13,285 nucleotides of DNA from Oscillospiraceae bacterium (GTDB taxonomy: Bacteria; Bacillota; Clostridia; Oscillospirales; Oscillospiraceae). The notes below the pieces were generated by a model. That model made no database searches, had not been told where the DNA came from, and saw only the letters and a program-made list of their open reading frames with translations. Positions within the stretch are counted from its first letter, which is position 1. Each line of letters begins with the position of its first letter. The position numbers and the translations under genes were made by a program. Shown here in pieces: positions 7,357 to 13,285 of this stretch. Where the stretch lies: NCBI GenBank assembly GCA_016296635.1, contig JAEDIZ010000055.1:1-13285 (forward strand). The letters run 5' to 3'.

Positions 7357-8387
7357 GACAGCAGCATGAAATCACTTCCCGGCAGCCCTTGCTGGATGAA
7401 AAGGGCGATCTGCGTGAGCCCGGTTGGGCAAGAGGGCTGATTCCCGCTTACAGCCGCGAGGATGTCAAGGCGAGCAGGCTTCGACTGAAGGAATGGGATT
7501 ACTACATGATCACGGACGGGCACATCGGCCTTGCGCTGACCATCGCCGACAACGGCTATATGGGCCTCGATTCCATCTCCTTCCTGAACTTTGACGAGGG
7601 CTGGCAAAAAACAAAAAGTCCCATGCGCATTCTGCCCATGGGAAAGACGAGGCTTCCGGAAACCTCGGCAGAGGGTGCAAGTGAGATCGCAAAAGGCGGC
7701 TATGCCATGGCGTTCTACCATGAAGATGGCGTGCGCAAGCTCACCTTCCACATGGATAAATTTCTCGGGAAGGATGCCATCGAAGGCATGATCGAACTGT
7801 CGGATGCACCGGAGGAAAGTATGGTCATCGCCACGCCCTTTGAGAAGTCCGCCCATTTCTATTACAATCAGAAGATCAACTGCATGCGCGCAGAGGGCTG
7901 GATCGAGCTGGGCGAAAAACGGTTCGAGCTGACGAAAGACCGATTCTTCGCGGTTCTGGACTGGGGACGCGGCGTGTGGACCTATCACAACACCTGGTAC
8001 TGGGGCAGCGCCTCCGGCGAGCTGGACGGGGTTCCCTTCGGCTGGAACATCGGTTACGGCTTCGGCAACACGGAAGCCGCCAGTGAAAATGTGCTGTTCT
8101 ATGACGGCAGAATCCACAAGCTGAGCGAAGTGACCTTCAACATTCCGCAGAAGGACGGGAAGGACGATTTCCTTTCCCCGTGGACCTTTACCAGCGACGA
8201 CAACCGGTTCTATATGGATTTTACACCGGTCCTCGACCGGGCGTCCTGCACGAATTTCGGCGTGCTCAAGAGCGATCAGCATCAGGTGTTCGGCCGCTTC
8301 ACGGGCCGGATCACGCTGGATGACGGAACGGTTCTGCCGGTACGCGATTTCTTCGGCTTTGCGGAAAAAGTCGAAAACAAGTGGTGA
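7353..8387 (+). CDS. DUF2804 domain-containing protein
   Basis: A 344-residue protein spanning the whole DUF2804 family. Recognisable blocks are the N-terminal QHEITSRQPLLDEKG, the tryptophan-rich DWGRGVWTYHNTWYWGSASG (about 206-225) and the following PFGWNIGYGFG. Several members of this group look like large lipocalin-type beta barrels related to AttH/CrtC proteins, which would suggest binding a hydrophobic molecule; I hold that only loosely. No signal peptide or membrane segment is seen, so it is probably cytoplasmic. The start (ATGA overlap with the hydrolase stop) is well fixed. Being third in an operon with a lipid phosphatase-type protein and a membrane hydrolase, it may take part in lipid handling, but no reaction can be assigned. 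Confidence 0.85.
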   Translation: MRQQHEITSRQPLLDEKGDLREPGWARGLIPAYSREDVKASRLRLKEWDYYMITDGHIGLALTIADNGYMGLDSISFLNFDEGWQKTKSPMRILPMGKTRLPETSAEGASEIAKGGYAMAFYHEDGVRKLTFHMDKFLGKDAIEGMIELSDAPEESMVIATPFEKSAHFYYNQKINCMRAEGWIELGEKRFELTKDRFFAVLDWGRGVWTYHNTWYWGSASGELDGVPFGWNIGYGFGNTEAASENVLFYDGRIHKLSEVTFNIPQKDGKDDFLSPWTFTSDDNRFYMDFTPVLDRASCTNFGVLKSDQHQVFGRFTGRITLDDGTVLPVRDFFGFAEKVENKW

Positions 8388-8392
8388 GTGCT

Positions 8393-8821
8393 ATGAAAAT
8401 CAAAATTCATTATTTTTCGCCGGATGCGCCAAGACTCAAGGTAACGGCAAACGGCGACTGGATCGACCTGTACTGCGCACAGGATATGACGCTCAAGGCA
8501 GGAGAATTTGCGCTGGTGCCGCTGGGCGTATCCATGCAGCTGCCGGAGGGCTGGGAGGCGCGGACTGCACCGAGAAGCTCGACCTTTAAGCGCTGGGGGT
8601 TACTGCAGGCCAACTCCGTCGGCGTGATCGACAATTCCTTCTGCGGCACCAACGATGAGTGGAAGCTGCCGGTCTATGCGACCCGGGATACACAGCTGGA
8701 AAAAGGCGACCGGATCTGTCAGTTTCGTGTCTTTCAGATCCAGCCGCCCATCGAGTTTGAAGAGGCTGAGGAATTATCGGATGTGGATCGCGGCGGCTTC
8801 GGCTCCACGGGAAGAAAATAA
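8393..8821 (+). CDS. dut: dUTP diphosphatase (trimeric dUTPase family)
   Basis: A 142-residue protein with the five dUTPase motifs in order: I, IDLYCAQD (24-31); II, PRSSTFKRWGL (60-70); III, GVIDNSFCG (77-85); IV, GDRICQFRV (105-113); V, RGGFGSTG (133-140). It would hydrolyse dUTP to dUMP and pyrophosphate as a homotrimer, keeping uracil out of DNA and supplying dTMP synthesis. Asp80 in motif III matches the catalytic aspartate, and Phe83 sits where many bacterial enzymes have the tyrosine that stacks on deoxyribose. A short insertion (TNDEW) follows motif III. Two in-frame GTG codons (8381, 8384) lie upstream, but the ATG at 8393, 5 bases after the DUF2804 stop, fits the family N-terminus and has GGTGAG ahead. 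It is the last gene of the operon. Confidence 0.9.
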   Translation: MKIKIHYFSPDAPRLKVTANGDWIDLYCAQDMTLKAGEFALVPLGVSMQLPEGWEARTAPRSSTFKRWGLLQANSVGVIDNSFCGTNDEWKLPVYATRDTQLEKGDRICQFRVFQIQPPIEFEEAEELSDVDRGGFGSTGRK

Positions 8822-8851
8822 GCAAAAAGCAGGGCAGACCCTGCTTTTTGC
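8822..8851 (+). terminator. Terminator after dut
   Basis: Immediately after the dut TAA, 8822-8834 and 8839-8851 form a perfect 13-bp stem (GCAAAAAGCAGGG / CCCTGCTTTTTGC) with a CAGA loop. The stem's own 3' arm contains T5 and the following bases are TCTTTC. It should end the four-gene plus-strand operon. Confidence 0.85.
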
Positions 8852-8869
8852 TCTTTCAGAAAAGATGTC

Positions 8870-8896
8870 GGCGGCGCGATGCGGCATCGCGCCGCC
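8870..8896. repeat. GC-rich palindromic repeat, copy 1
   Basis: GGCGGCGCGATG at 8870-8881 pairs perfectly with CATCGCGCCGCC at 8885-8896 around CGG. It stands between the two terminators of convergent genes. On the minus strand it is preceded by TGCAGGG, like the TGTAGG or CGTAGGG leading into the similar palindromes at 10985-11007 and 12973-12991. The shared lead-in and the ATG/CAT-centred GC core suggest one REP-like intergenic family. Confidence 0.6.
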
Positions 8897-8938
8897 CCTG
8901 CAAAAAATGTCTTTGCCATGCTTCGAATATAACAAGAG

Positions 8939-8964
8939 AGCACCGCAGGATTTCCTGCGGTGCT
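8939..8964 (-). terminator. Terminator after the DUF4349 gene
   Basis: AGCACCGCAGGA at 8939-8950 pairs perfectly with TCCTGCGGTGCT at 8953-8964 around a 2-base loop centre. On the minus strand the hairpin starts 7 bases after the DUF4349 stop and is followed by a pyrimidine-rich CTCTCTTGTTATATT tract, which supports an intrinsic terminator for that gene. Confidence 0.8.
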
Positions 8965-8971
8965 GTTATGT

Positions 8972-10057
8972 TTAGTCTTCTTTCTTTTCAGGAGCGGGTG
9001 CAGCAGGCTTCTGCGCTGCGGGTGCAGCAGGTGCCTTGGCGGCAACAGGCTTCTGATCGGCCTTGGCAGCCTTCTTTGCCTTTGTCTTTTTGACGATCCT
9101 TCTGACCACAAAGAAGATCACGATTACGAAGAACACGAACAGGACAAGACCCGGCAGAGCTTCGGCAAGATCCAGGAAGAAATACTGGAAGCTGCGGGTG
9201 AAGGAATGCCAGCCGTCGGAGAAGGCATCGGAGAGCTTTTCGCCGAAGGTGCGGGTGACGGGCACGGTGGGCGTGTAGATCTCAACTTCCTGCATCTCGA
9301 TGGTGACGGTGGAGTAGCTGATTCTCATATCGAGATTGCGCAGGTTGCGTTCAATGGACTCGATTTCATAGCGGACATCGCAGAGGCGCTCTTCCAAAGC
9401 GACCAGCGTGTCAACATCGTCGGCCTTTTCCAGCATGGCAAGCAGTCGCTCTTCCTGCGTTTTCAGAGAGGAGAGCCGGGCTTCATAGTCGGTATACTGG
9501 GAGGTGACATTCTCGGCGTCGCGGCTGGTGGAGATCACATTGCCGATGCCGGCGGTCTGCTTGAGAAACTGCTCAAAATTCTTGGCGGGGATCCGGGCGG
9601 TGTAGTAGGCGCAGCGATCGACCACACGGGTGGTACCGTCATCATTGTAGCAGGTGTTGCCGTAGATGTTGGAGCTTTCTACGAAACCGTCCATGGAGGC
9701 AATCATCTGATCCAAAGCGGCAACAGACTTGTCGAACTCCGTGGACTGCATACTGATATAGGCGGAATAGATGATCTTGGCTGTGAAATCGGCTACGGAC
9801 TGGTCATAGGCGACGGGTTCGCCGCCGGTGCCGCTGGTGACGAGGAATTCAACCTCTTCGTCAGGCGCTTCCATGGCCCAATCGTAGCTTCCTTCTGCTT
9901 TGGCTTCTTCCGTTATGGCAGGAGCAGCCATGGGTTCCTCATAAGAATAGGAATCATTTTTGACTGCTGCGGTTTTGCCGTTTCCGGCGCAGCCGGACAG
10001 GGCGGCTGTCAGGACAAACAGCGCCAGGATCAGTGCGAGAATACGATAGTTTTTCAT
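8972..10057 (-). CDS. DUF4349 domain-containing membrane lipoprotein
   Basis: A 361-residue exported protein. Residues 1-22 form a lipoprotein signal peptide ending in the lipobox LSGC, with Cys23 to be lipidated. An acidic, low-complexity stretch follows (about 30-70), then the DUF4349 domain (about 90-255), with an alpha-helical coiled-coil segment at about 186-245 that includes LVALEERLCDVRYEIESIER. A transmembrane helix lies at about 301-320 (LPGLVLFVFFVIVIFFVV), and the protein ends in a cytoplasmic tail rich in Lys, Ala and Pro (AKAPAAPAAQKPAAPAPEKK). The function of the family is not known to me. I start it at the ATG at 10057, which begins the signal peptide and has AAAGGGG upstream; an upstream ATG at 10090 would add 11 residues before it. 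The SSB-like gene lies 101 bases upstream on the same strand. Confidence 0.88.
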   Translation of the reverse strand: MKNYRILALILALFVLTAALSGCAGNGKTAAVKNDSYSYEEPMAAPAITEEAKAEGSYDWAMEAPDEEVEFLVTSGTGGEPVAYDQSVADFTAKIIYSAYISMQSTEFDKSVAALDQMIASMDGFVESSNIYGNTCYNDDGTTRVVDRCAYYTARIPAKNFEQFLKQTAGIGNVISTSRDAENVTSQYTDYEARLSSLKTQEERLLAMLEKADDVDTLVALEERLCDVRYEIESIERNLRNLDMRISYSTVTIEMQEVEIYTPTVPVTRTFGEKLSDAFSDGWHSFTRSFQYFFLDLAEALPGLVLFVFFVIVIFFVVRRIVKKTKAKKAAKADQKPVAAKAPAAPAAQKPAAPAPEKKED

Positions 10058-10158
10058 TTCAGGATACCCCTTTCTCTTTTGTACGGTCATCTTTATTGAC
10101 GATGAATGGACGGGTTTTGTTGCGGATGCGGATAAAAAACTTTTCTTCTTACAGACTT

Positions 10159-10785
10159 TTAGAGAAGTTCCGATTGATCCTGAGCATCGACCGGCTCAGC
10201 AGTTGTAACGGACAGCTCATAGGCGGTGCGGGTCTCGCTGCTGCCGTCAAGGACTTTGATGTAATCGCGGCTTTGCAGGCGGCCTGACAGAGAAAGAGCT
10301 GTGCCCACCGGGCAGAGGGAGATGTCCTGTGCCAGTCTGCCCCAAAGAATGCAGGGAATAAAATCAGTTCGGTGATAGCGCCGGGGGACAGCCAGCATGA
10401 TATCGCAGATCTCACGGCCCAGCGGTGTGCGGCGATAGACGGGCGGCTTGCAGATTGAGCCGGAAAGGAAGGCGTCGTTCTTCGCCTCAAGACCGGTCGT
10501 CTGTACGGACTCTGCATAGACGCAGATCACAAGCCGCCGACTGCCTGGCGTGTGGGAATTGAAGGAGCGGATCTGCCCGGTGACCTGAAAGCAGCTGCCG
10601 AGAAACAGATCAGCCTGCATCAGCACATCCTCTGCGGCAATTACCGGCAGCAGATCCACCGCGCCGGAGAGCCGCTCCACTTCCAAAGAAAAACGGTAAA
10701 AATTGCGCCCGTGGTTGCTGTGGGAAAGCTCCGGCAGCGCGTGCAGCGTGCCGATCAGGGTAATTCGATTGGCCATGTTTTCCAT
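10159..10785 (-). CDS. Twin-OB-fold single-stranded DNA-binding-like protein
   Basis: A 208-residue protein built from two OB-fold halves. The first (about 5-95) has NRITLIGTLHALPELSHSN and FYRFSLEVERLSG; the second (about 105-198) has SICKPPVYRRTPLGREICD, followed by IPCILWGRLA and the closing strand TRTAYELSV. Both follow the strand order of bacterial SSB, and the pattern agrees with clostridial proteins annotated as single-stranded DNA-binding with two OB domains in one chain. The glycine-rich acidic SSB tail that recruits partners is absent; the chain ends DAQDQSELL. It is probably an auxiliary SSB or primosome-type protein rather than the main SSB. The ATG at 10785 has GAGGTGG upstream; an ATG at 10776 is an alternative start. 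Confidence 0.8.
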   Translation of the reverse strand: MENMANRITLIGTLHALPELSHSNHGRNFYRFSLEVERLSGAVDLLPVIAAEDVLMQADLFLGSCFQVTGQIRSFNSHTPGSRRLVICVYAESVQTTGLEAKNDAFLSGSICKPPVYRRTPLGREICDIMLAVPRRYHRTDFIPCILWGRLAQDISLCPVGTALSLSGRLQSRDYIKVLDGSSETRTAYELSVTTAEPVDAQDQSELL

Positions 10786-10814
10786 GTTTCCACCTCATTT
10801 TGTTCATCTGAAAC

Positions 10815-10820
10815 ACTATA
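10815..10820 (-). promoter_or_regulatory. Possible -10 box upstream of the SSB-like gene
   Basis: On the minus strand TATAGT (10820-10815) matches five of six -10 bases and lies about 30 bases ahead of the ATG at 10785. No good -35 is found at the usual spacing, so the call is weak. Confidence 0.3.
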
Positions 10821-10917
10821 TGAGGGGAAACGGAAGGATAGTACAGGCCGATGGGGAATGGTTTTTGCGGAACGCCGCGGACAGTGTTCCCTGCGGGTGC
10901 GCCGTCCTAAAAAGCGC

Positions 10918-10960
10918 GTCATTGCGAGCCAGTGATCGCCATCACTGGCGTGGCAATCCG
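10918..10960. repeat. Palindromic ATTGCGAG...GGCAATCC-type interspersed repeat
   Basis: ATTGC at 10921-10925 pairs with GCAAT at 10953-10957, and GCCAGTGAT at 10928-10936 pairs with ATCACTGGC at 10941-10949 around CGCC; the two stems are separated by a small internal loop (GA / GTG). The ends, GTCATTGCGAG and GTGGCAATCCG, match a family of short palindromic elements I recall from many unrelated bacterial genomes. It carries no gene. The 231-base gap (10786-11016) holds only this repeat, the GC palindrome next to it, and the weak -10 box. Confidence 0.65.
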
Positions 10961-10984
10961 TCCTTTCCGCGCTGTTGGCGCGAC

Positions 10985-11007
10985 GGCGCGATGAGGGCAT
11001 CGCGTCC
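10985..11007. repeat. GC-rich palindromic repeat, copy 2
   Basis: GGCGCGATG at 10985-10993 pairs with CATCGCGTC at 10998-11006 with one mismatch, around AGGG. Read on the minus strand it begins TGTAGGACGCGATG, like the lead-in of copies at 8870 and 12973. It starts 10 bases beyond the stop codon of the YgiQ-type gene. It has no T-run on the minus strand, so it is not a classical terminator, though it may protect the 3' end of the mRNA. Confidence 0.55.
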
Positions 11008-11016
11008 TACAGACCC

Positions 11017-12873
11017 TCATCCGCCGCGGCGTTTTCTACCGGCTTTGGGTTTGCGGATGGTATTTCGAGCTTCACCTTCGCCCTTTTTGGGACGGATCAG
11101 GCACTTGGGCCCGAAGCCGATCAGATCCTGTCTGCCTGCCTTTTCCAGCGCTTCATGCACAAGCAAATAGTTTTTCGGATCCTTGTATTGGATCAGTGCC
11201 CGCTGCATGGCCTTTTCGTGTGGATTGGTGGGCACATAGACCTTTTCCATGGTGCGAGGATCCAGCCCCGTGTAGTACATGACCGTGGAAAGGGTGGAAG
11301 GCGTGGGATAAAAGTCCTGCACCTGCTCCGGCTGATGGCCGGTATCGCGCAGATATTCCGCCAGCAAAACGGCATCCTTCATGGTGCAGCCGGGATGGGA
11401 GGACATGAGGTAGGGCACCACGAACTGATTCATGCGCTCCTGCTTGTTGATTTCTGCGTATTTCTGCACGAACTTCAGATAGACGCTGTGCTGCGGCTTG
11501 CCCATCTTTTCCAGTACGGCGTTGGATACGTGCTCCGGCGCAACCTTGAGCTGACCGGAGATATGATAGCGCACCAGCTCCTTGAAAAAGACGTCGGATT
11601 TGTCTGCCAGCAGATAGTCAAAGCGGATGCCGCTGCGGATAAAGACCTTTTTGACGCCGGGAATCTTGCGCAGCTTTCGCAGAAGGGCAAGGTAGTCCGA
11701 GTGATCTGCCACCATGTTTTTGCAGGGCTGCGGGAACAGACATTGCCGGTTCGGGCAGGCGCCCTTGGTCAGCTGCTTGTCGCAGGCGGGGCGGCGGAAA
11801 TTTGCCGTGGGGCCGCCGACGTCGTGGATGTAGCCCTTGAAATCGGGATCCTTTGTCATGGCCTCGGCTTCCCGGAGGATGGACCCATGGGAGCGGGTCT
11901 GAATGATCCTGCCCTGATGGAAGGTCAGCGCGCAGAAACTGCAGGCGCCGAAGCAGCCGCGGCAGGAGGTAAGGCTGAATTTGACCTCGGAAATGGCGGG
12001 CACGCCGCCGAGTTTTTCGTAACTTGGATGATAGGTCTTTGTGTAGGGAAGATCGTAAACGGCATCTATTTCCGCCTGCGAAAGAGGCTTCTGCGGCGGA
12101 TTCTGCACGACAAATTCATGCTCACCGTAGGGCTCAATCAGCCGTTTGGCGATAAACGGATCGGTGTTGGTGTATTGCAGATAGAAGGATTTTGCGTATT
12201 CCTTCTTGTTTTTAAGAAGCTGTCCATAGGACGGCAGATGAATTGCAGGCAGCTCGTCCGGCTCTTTGCATTTGAAAACCGTGCCGTCAATGTAGGTGAT
12301 GTCGTGAATGTCCATGCCGTCGTTAAGCGCGTCCGCGACCTCGCCGATGGCGCGTTCGCCCATGCCGTAGATCAGAAGATCGGCCTGTGAATCAAGTAAA
12401 ATCGAGCGTTTCAGCTTATCCGACCAGTAGTCATAGTGGGCCAGACGGCGCAGACTCGCCTCGATGCCGCCGATGATGATGGGCGCTTTTTTATAGGTCT
12501 GCCGGATGAGATTGCAGTAGACCGTGACCGCATAGTCCGGGCGCTTGCCCATCACGCCGCCGGGGGTGTAGGCGTCCGTCTGGCGGTGTTTTTTGGAAAC
12601 GGAGTAGTGGTTGACCATGGAGTCCATGTTGCCGCCCATGACAAGAAAGCCGAGCCGGGGCTCGCCGAGAACGGTGACGGATTTCGGATCCTTCCAGTCC
12701 GGCTGGGAGATGATGCCGACCTTGTAGCCCTTGGATTCCAGCACCCGGGAGATGATGGCGTGGCCGAAGGAGGGATGATCCACATAGGCGTCACCGATGA
12801 TATATACAAAATCACATTGCGCCCAGCCGCGTTTTTTCATATCCGAGCGGCTGATGGGCAAAAAGTCTGCCAT
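11017..12873 (-). CDS. YgiQ family radical SAM protein
   Basis: A 618-residue protein of the YgiQ (UPF0313) family. The N-terminal half begins ADFLPISRSDMKKRGW and holds the DFVYIIGDAYVDHPSFGHAI block (21-40), a B12-binding-like fold found in related radical SAM proteins. IIIGGIEASLRRLAHYDYW (132-150) is a family hallmark. The radical SAM motif C307-FGA-C311-SF-C314 binds the 4Fe-4S cluster that cleaves S-adenosylmethionine. More cysteines at 364-384 (ACDKQLTKGACPNRQC and onward) may hold a second cluster. The C-terminus is basic (KPKAGRKRRGG). The substrate is not established to my knowledge. I start it at the ATG at 12873, with GAGGAGG upstream; the open frame runs 97 codons further through a repeat and GC-rich DNA and is not credible coding. 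Confidence 0.93.
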   Translation of the reverse strand: MADFLPISRSDMKKRGWAQCDFVYIIGDAYVDHPSFGHAIISRVLESKGYKVGIISQPDWKDPKSVTVLGEPRLGFLVMGGNMDSMVNHYSVSKKHRQTDAYTPGGVMGKRPDYAVTVYCNLIRQTYKKAPIIIGGIEASLRRLAHYDYWSDKLKRSILLDSQADLLIYGMGERAIGEVADALNDGMDIHDITYIDGTVFKCKEPDELPAIHLPSYGQLLKNKKEYAKSFYLQYTNTDPFIAKRLIEPYGEHEFVVQNPPQKPLSQAEIDAVYDLPYTKTYHPSYEKLGGVPAISEVKFSLTSCRGCFGACSFCALTFHQGRIIQTRSHGSILREAEAMTKDPDFKGYIHDVGGPTANFRRPACDKQLTKGACPNRQCLFPQPCKNMVADHSDYLALLRKLRKIPGVKKVFIRSGIRFDYLLADKSDVFFKELVRYHISGQLKVAPEHVSNAVLEKMGKPQHSVYLKFVQKYAEINKQERMNQFVVPYLMSSHPGCTMKDAVLLAEYLRDTGHQPEQVQDFYPTPSTLSTVMYYTGLDPRTMEKVYVPTNPHEKAMQRALIQYKDPKNYLLVHEALEKAGRQDLIGFGPKCLIRPKKGEGEARNTIRKPKAGRKRRGG

Positions 12874-12904
12874 TGTGGAGGCCTCCTCATACTTACTCAA
12901 CAAT

Positions 12905-12910
12905 AGTATA
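12905..12910 (-). promoter_or_regulatory. Possible -10 box for the YgiQ-type gene
   Basis: On the minus strand TATACT (12910-12905) matches five of six -10 bases and lies about 32 bases ahead of the start codon. The sequence at the -35 position is only T-rich (TTTTCT), so the promoter is tentative. Confidence 0.4.
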
Positions 12911-12972
12911 GCAGACAATGGAAGAAAAGAAAAGAGGAGAAAGCGCCGTTCCGGGCCGGGAGGGGGGCGTAG

Positions 12973-12991
12973 GGGCGGGCATCGCCCGCCC
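12973..12991. repeat. GC-rich palindromic repeat, copy 3
   Basis: GGGCGGGC at 12973-12980 pairs perfectly with GCCCGCCC at 12984-12991 around ATC, preceded by GCGTAGG. It lies upstream of the YgiQ-type gene in a strongly G-rich stretch (about 12955-12980) and resembles the palindromes at 8870 and 10985. Confidence 0.6.
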
Positions 12992-13225
12992 GGATACGCT
13001 GCAAATCTGCAAAGCGGTGCTTTCAAACGCAGATCCTGCCGATTCCTGGTGCCTTCGGGGGCGCATTGGCTGTTCCTTCGTATGGGAAAATCGGCGCGGG
13101 CAAGCCCCTGCCCTGCAAAGAAACGAAAAAGTTTGCATTTCCTGCGGCGAGGGAGTGACCGCATGAAGGGGGCGAGTTGAGCCGTCGGTCAGGAAGTGCA
13201 AATCTGTAAGCGTTCAGGAAAGATT

Positions 13226-13259
13226 CCAAAGAAGACCCATGCAAGAGGGTTTTCTTTGG
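13226..13259. terminator. Terminator-like hairpin at the window edge
   Basis: CCAAAGAAGACCC at 13226-13238 pairs with GGGTTTTCTTTGG at 13247-13259 (one mismatch, a G-U pair in RNA from the plus strand) around an 8-base loop. No long T-run follows on either strand. A second CCTTTGG follows at 13264-13270, offering an alternative 3' arm. It may end a gene lying to the right of the window. Confidence 0.4.
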
Positions 13260-13285
13260 CACGCCTTTGGATACTTTCGCCGTGC

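Larger units (their letters stand above)
12874..13285. other. Non-coding region at the right edge
   Basis: These 412 bases contain a likely -10 box for the gene to the left, the GC palindrome at 12973-12991 and the hairpin at 13226-13259. The decamer TGCAAATCTG occurs twice (13000-13009 and 13197-13206). Several short open frames cross it in both directions, but none has a good ribosome site, a recognisable domain or believable composition, so I call no gene. It could be an old insertion or a decayed gene, which I cannot show. Confidence 0.5.

Noticed and set aside
8960..10099. A 379-codon plus-strand frame with hydrophobic, glycine-rich stretches
   Set aside because: Antisense to the DUF4349 lipoprotein gene, whose signal peptide, coiled coil and membrane helix are clear.
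8870..11007. The palindromic repeats as a CRISPR array
   Set aside because: Only three dissimilar palindromes lie thousands of bases apart; there are no evenly spaced direct repeats and no cas genes.
10975..12390. A 471-codon plus-strand frame
   Set aside because: Antisense to the YgiQ-type gene, which has the radical SAM cysteine motif; the plus frame has no known domain.
12874..13164. 97-codon N-terminal extension of the YgiQ-type gene
   Set aside because: The added part is Arg/Pro-rich, crosses a palindromic repeat and the likely promoter, and the family start with a strong ribosome site is at 12873.
12893..13262. Short frames on both strands in the right-edge gap (for example 13023-13262 minus)
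   Set aside because: No ribosome site or domain; composition looks like translated repeat DNA.

Overview
The window looks like chromosomal, moderately GC-rich DNA (my impression is mid-to-high 50s percent GC) from an anaerobic low-GC-lineage firmicute of class Clostridia, most likely an Oscillospirales/Ruminococcaceae gut bacterium of the Faecalibacterium-Subdoligranulum type. Reasons: a split two-subunit transketolase, the paired UPF0237 ACT protein and UPF0210 (DUF711) protein, a clostridial twin-OB-fold SSB-like protein, strong AGGAGG-type ribosome sites, and small GC-rich palindromic intergenic repeats. This placement is inference; no rRNA or other decisive marker is present.

Layout. (1) 1-119: the C-terminus of glycyl-tRNA synthetase, closed by a perfect 26-bp palindrome. 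(2) 179-1818, plus strand: the ACT-domain/UPF0210 gene pair. (3) 1971-3764, plus strand: transketolase N and C subunits behind a plausible promoter and a 152-nt leader, ended by a strong bidirectional terminator. (4) 3832-5358, minus strand: a TIGR04255-family protein followed by a PAP2_3-like membrane protein. (5) 5359-5479: a compact divergent promoter region. (6) 5480-8821, plus strand: a tightly packed, translationally coupled four-gene operon, PAP2 phosphatase - alpha/beta hydrolase - DUF2804 protein - dUTPase, ended by a 13-bp perfect hairpin. (7) 8972-10785, minus strand: a DUF4349 membrane lipoprotein and, upstream of it, a twin-OB SSB-like protein. (8) 10786-11016: an intergenic region holding two palindromic repeats of different families. 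(9) 11017-12873, minus strand: a YgiQ-type radical SAM protein. (10) 12874-13285: non-coding DNA with another GC-rich palindrome and a terminator-like hairpin at the window edge.

How the genes fit together. Transketolase supplies non-oxidative pentose phosphate carbon exchange. The divergent block (4-6) places two different PAP2-type membrane proteins, a membrane-anchored serine hydrolase and a DUF2804 protein under adjoining promoters, which suggests but does not prove a shared envelope or lipid role; dUTPase at the end is a nucleotide-pool housekeeping enzyme. Most of the window is ordinary core genome. I did not find a convincing new defence or mobile system. The items most worth a second look are the PAP2/hydrolase/DUF2804 operon with its divergent partner, the conserved but functionally unassigned ACT/UPF0210 pair, and the interspersed palindromic repeats.
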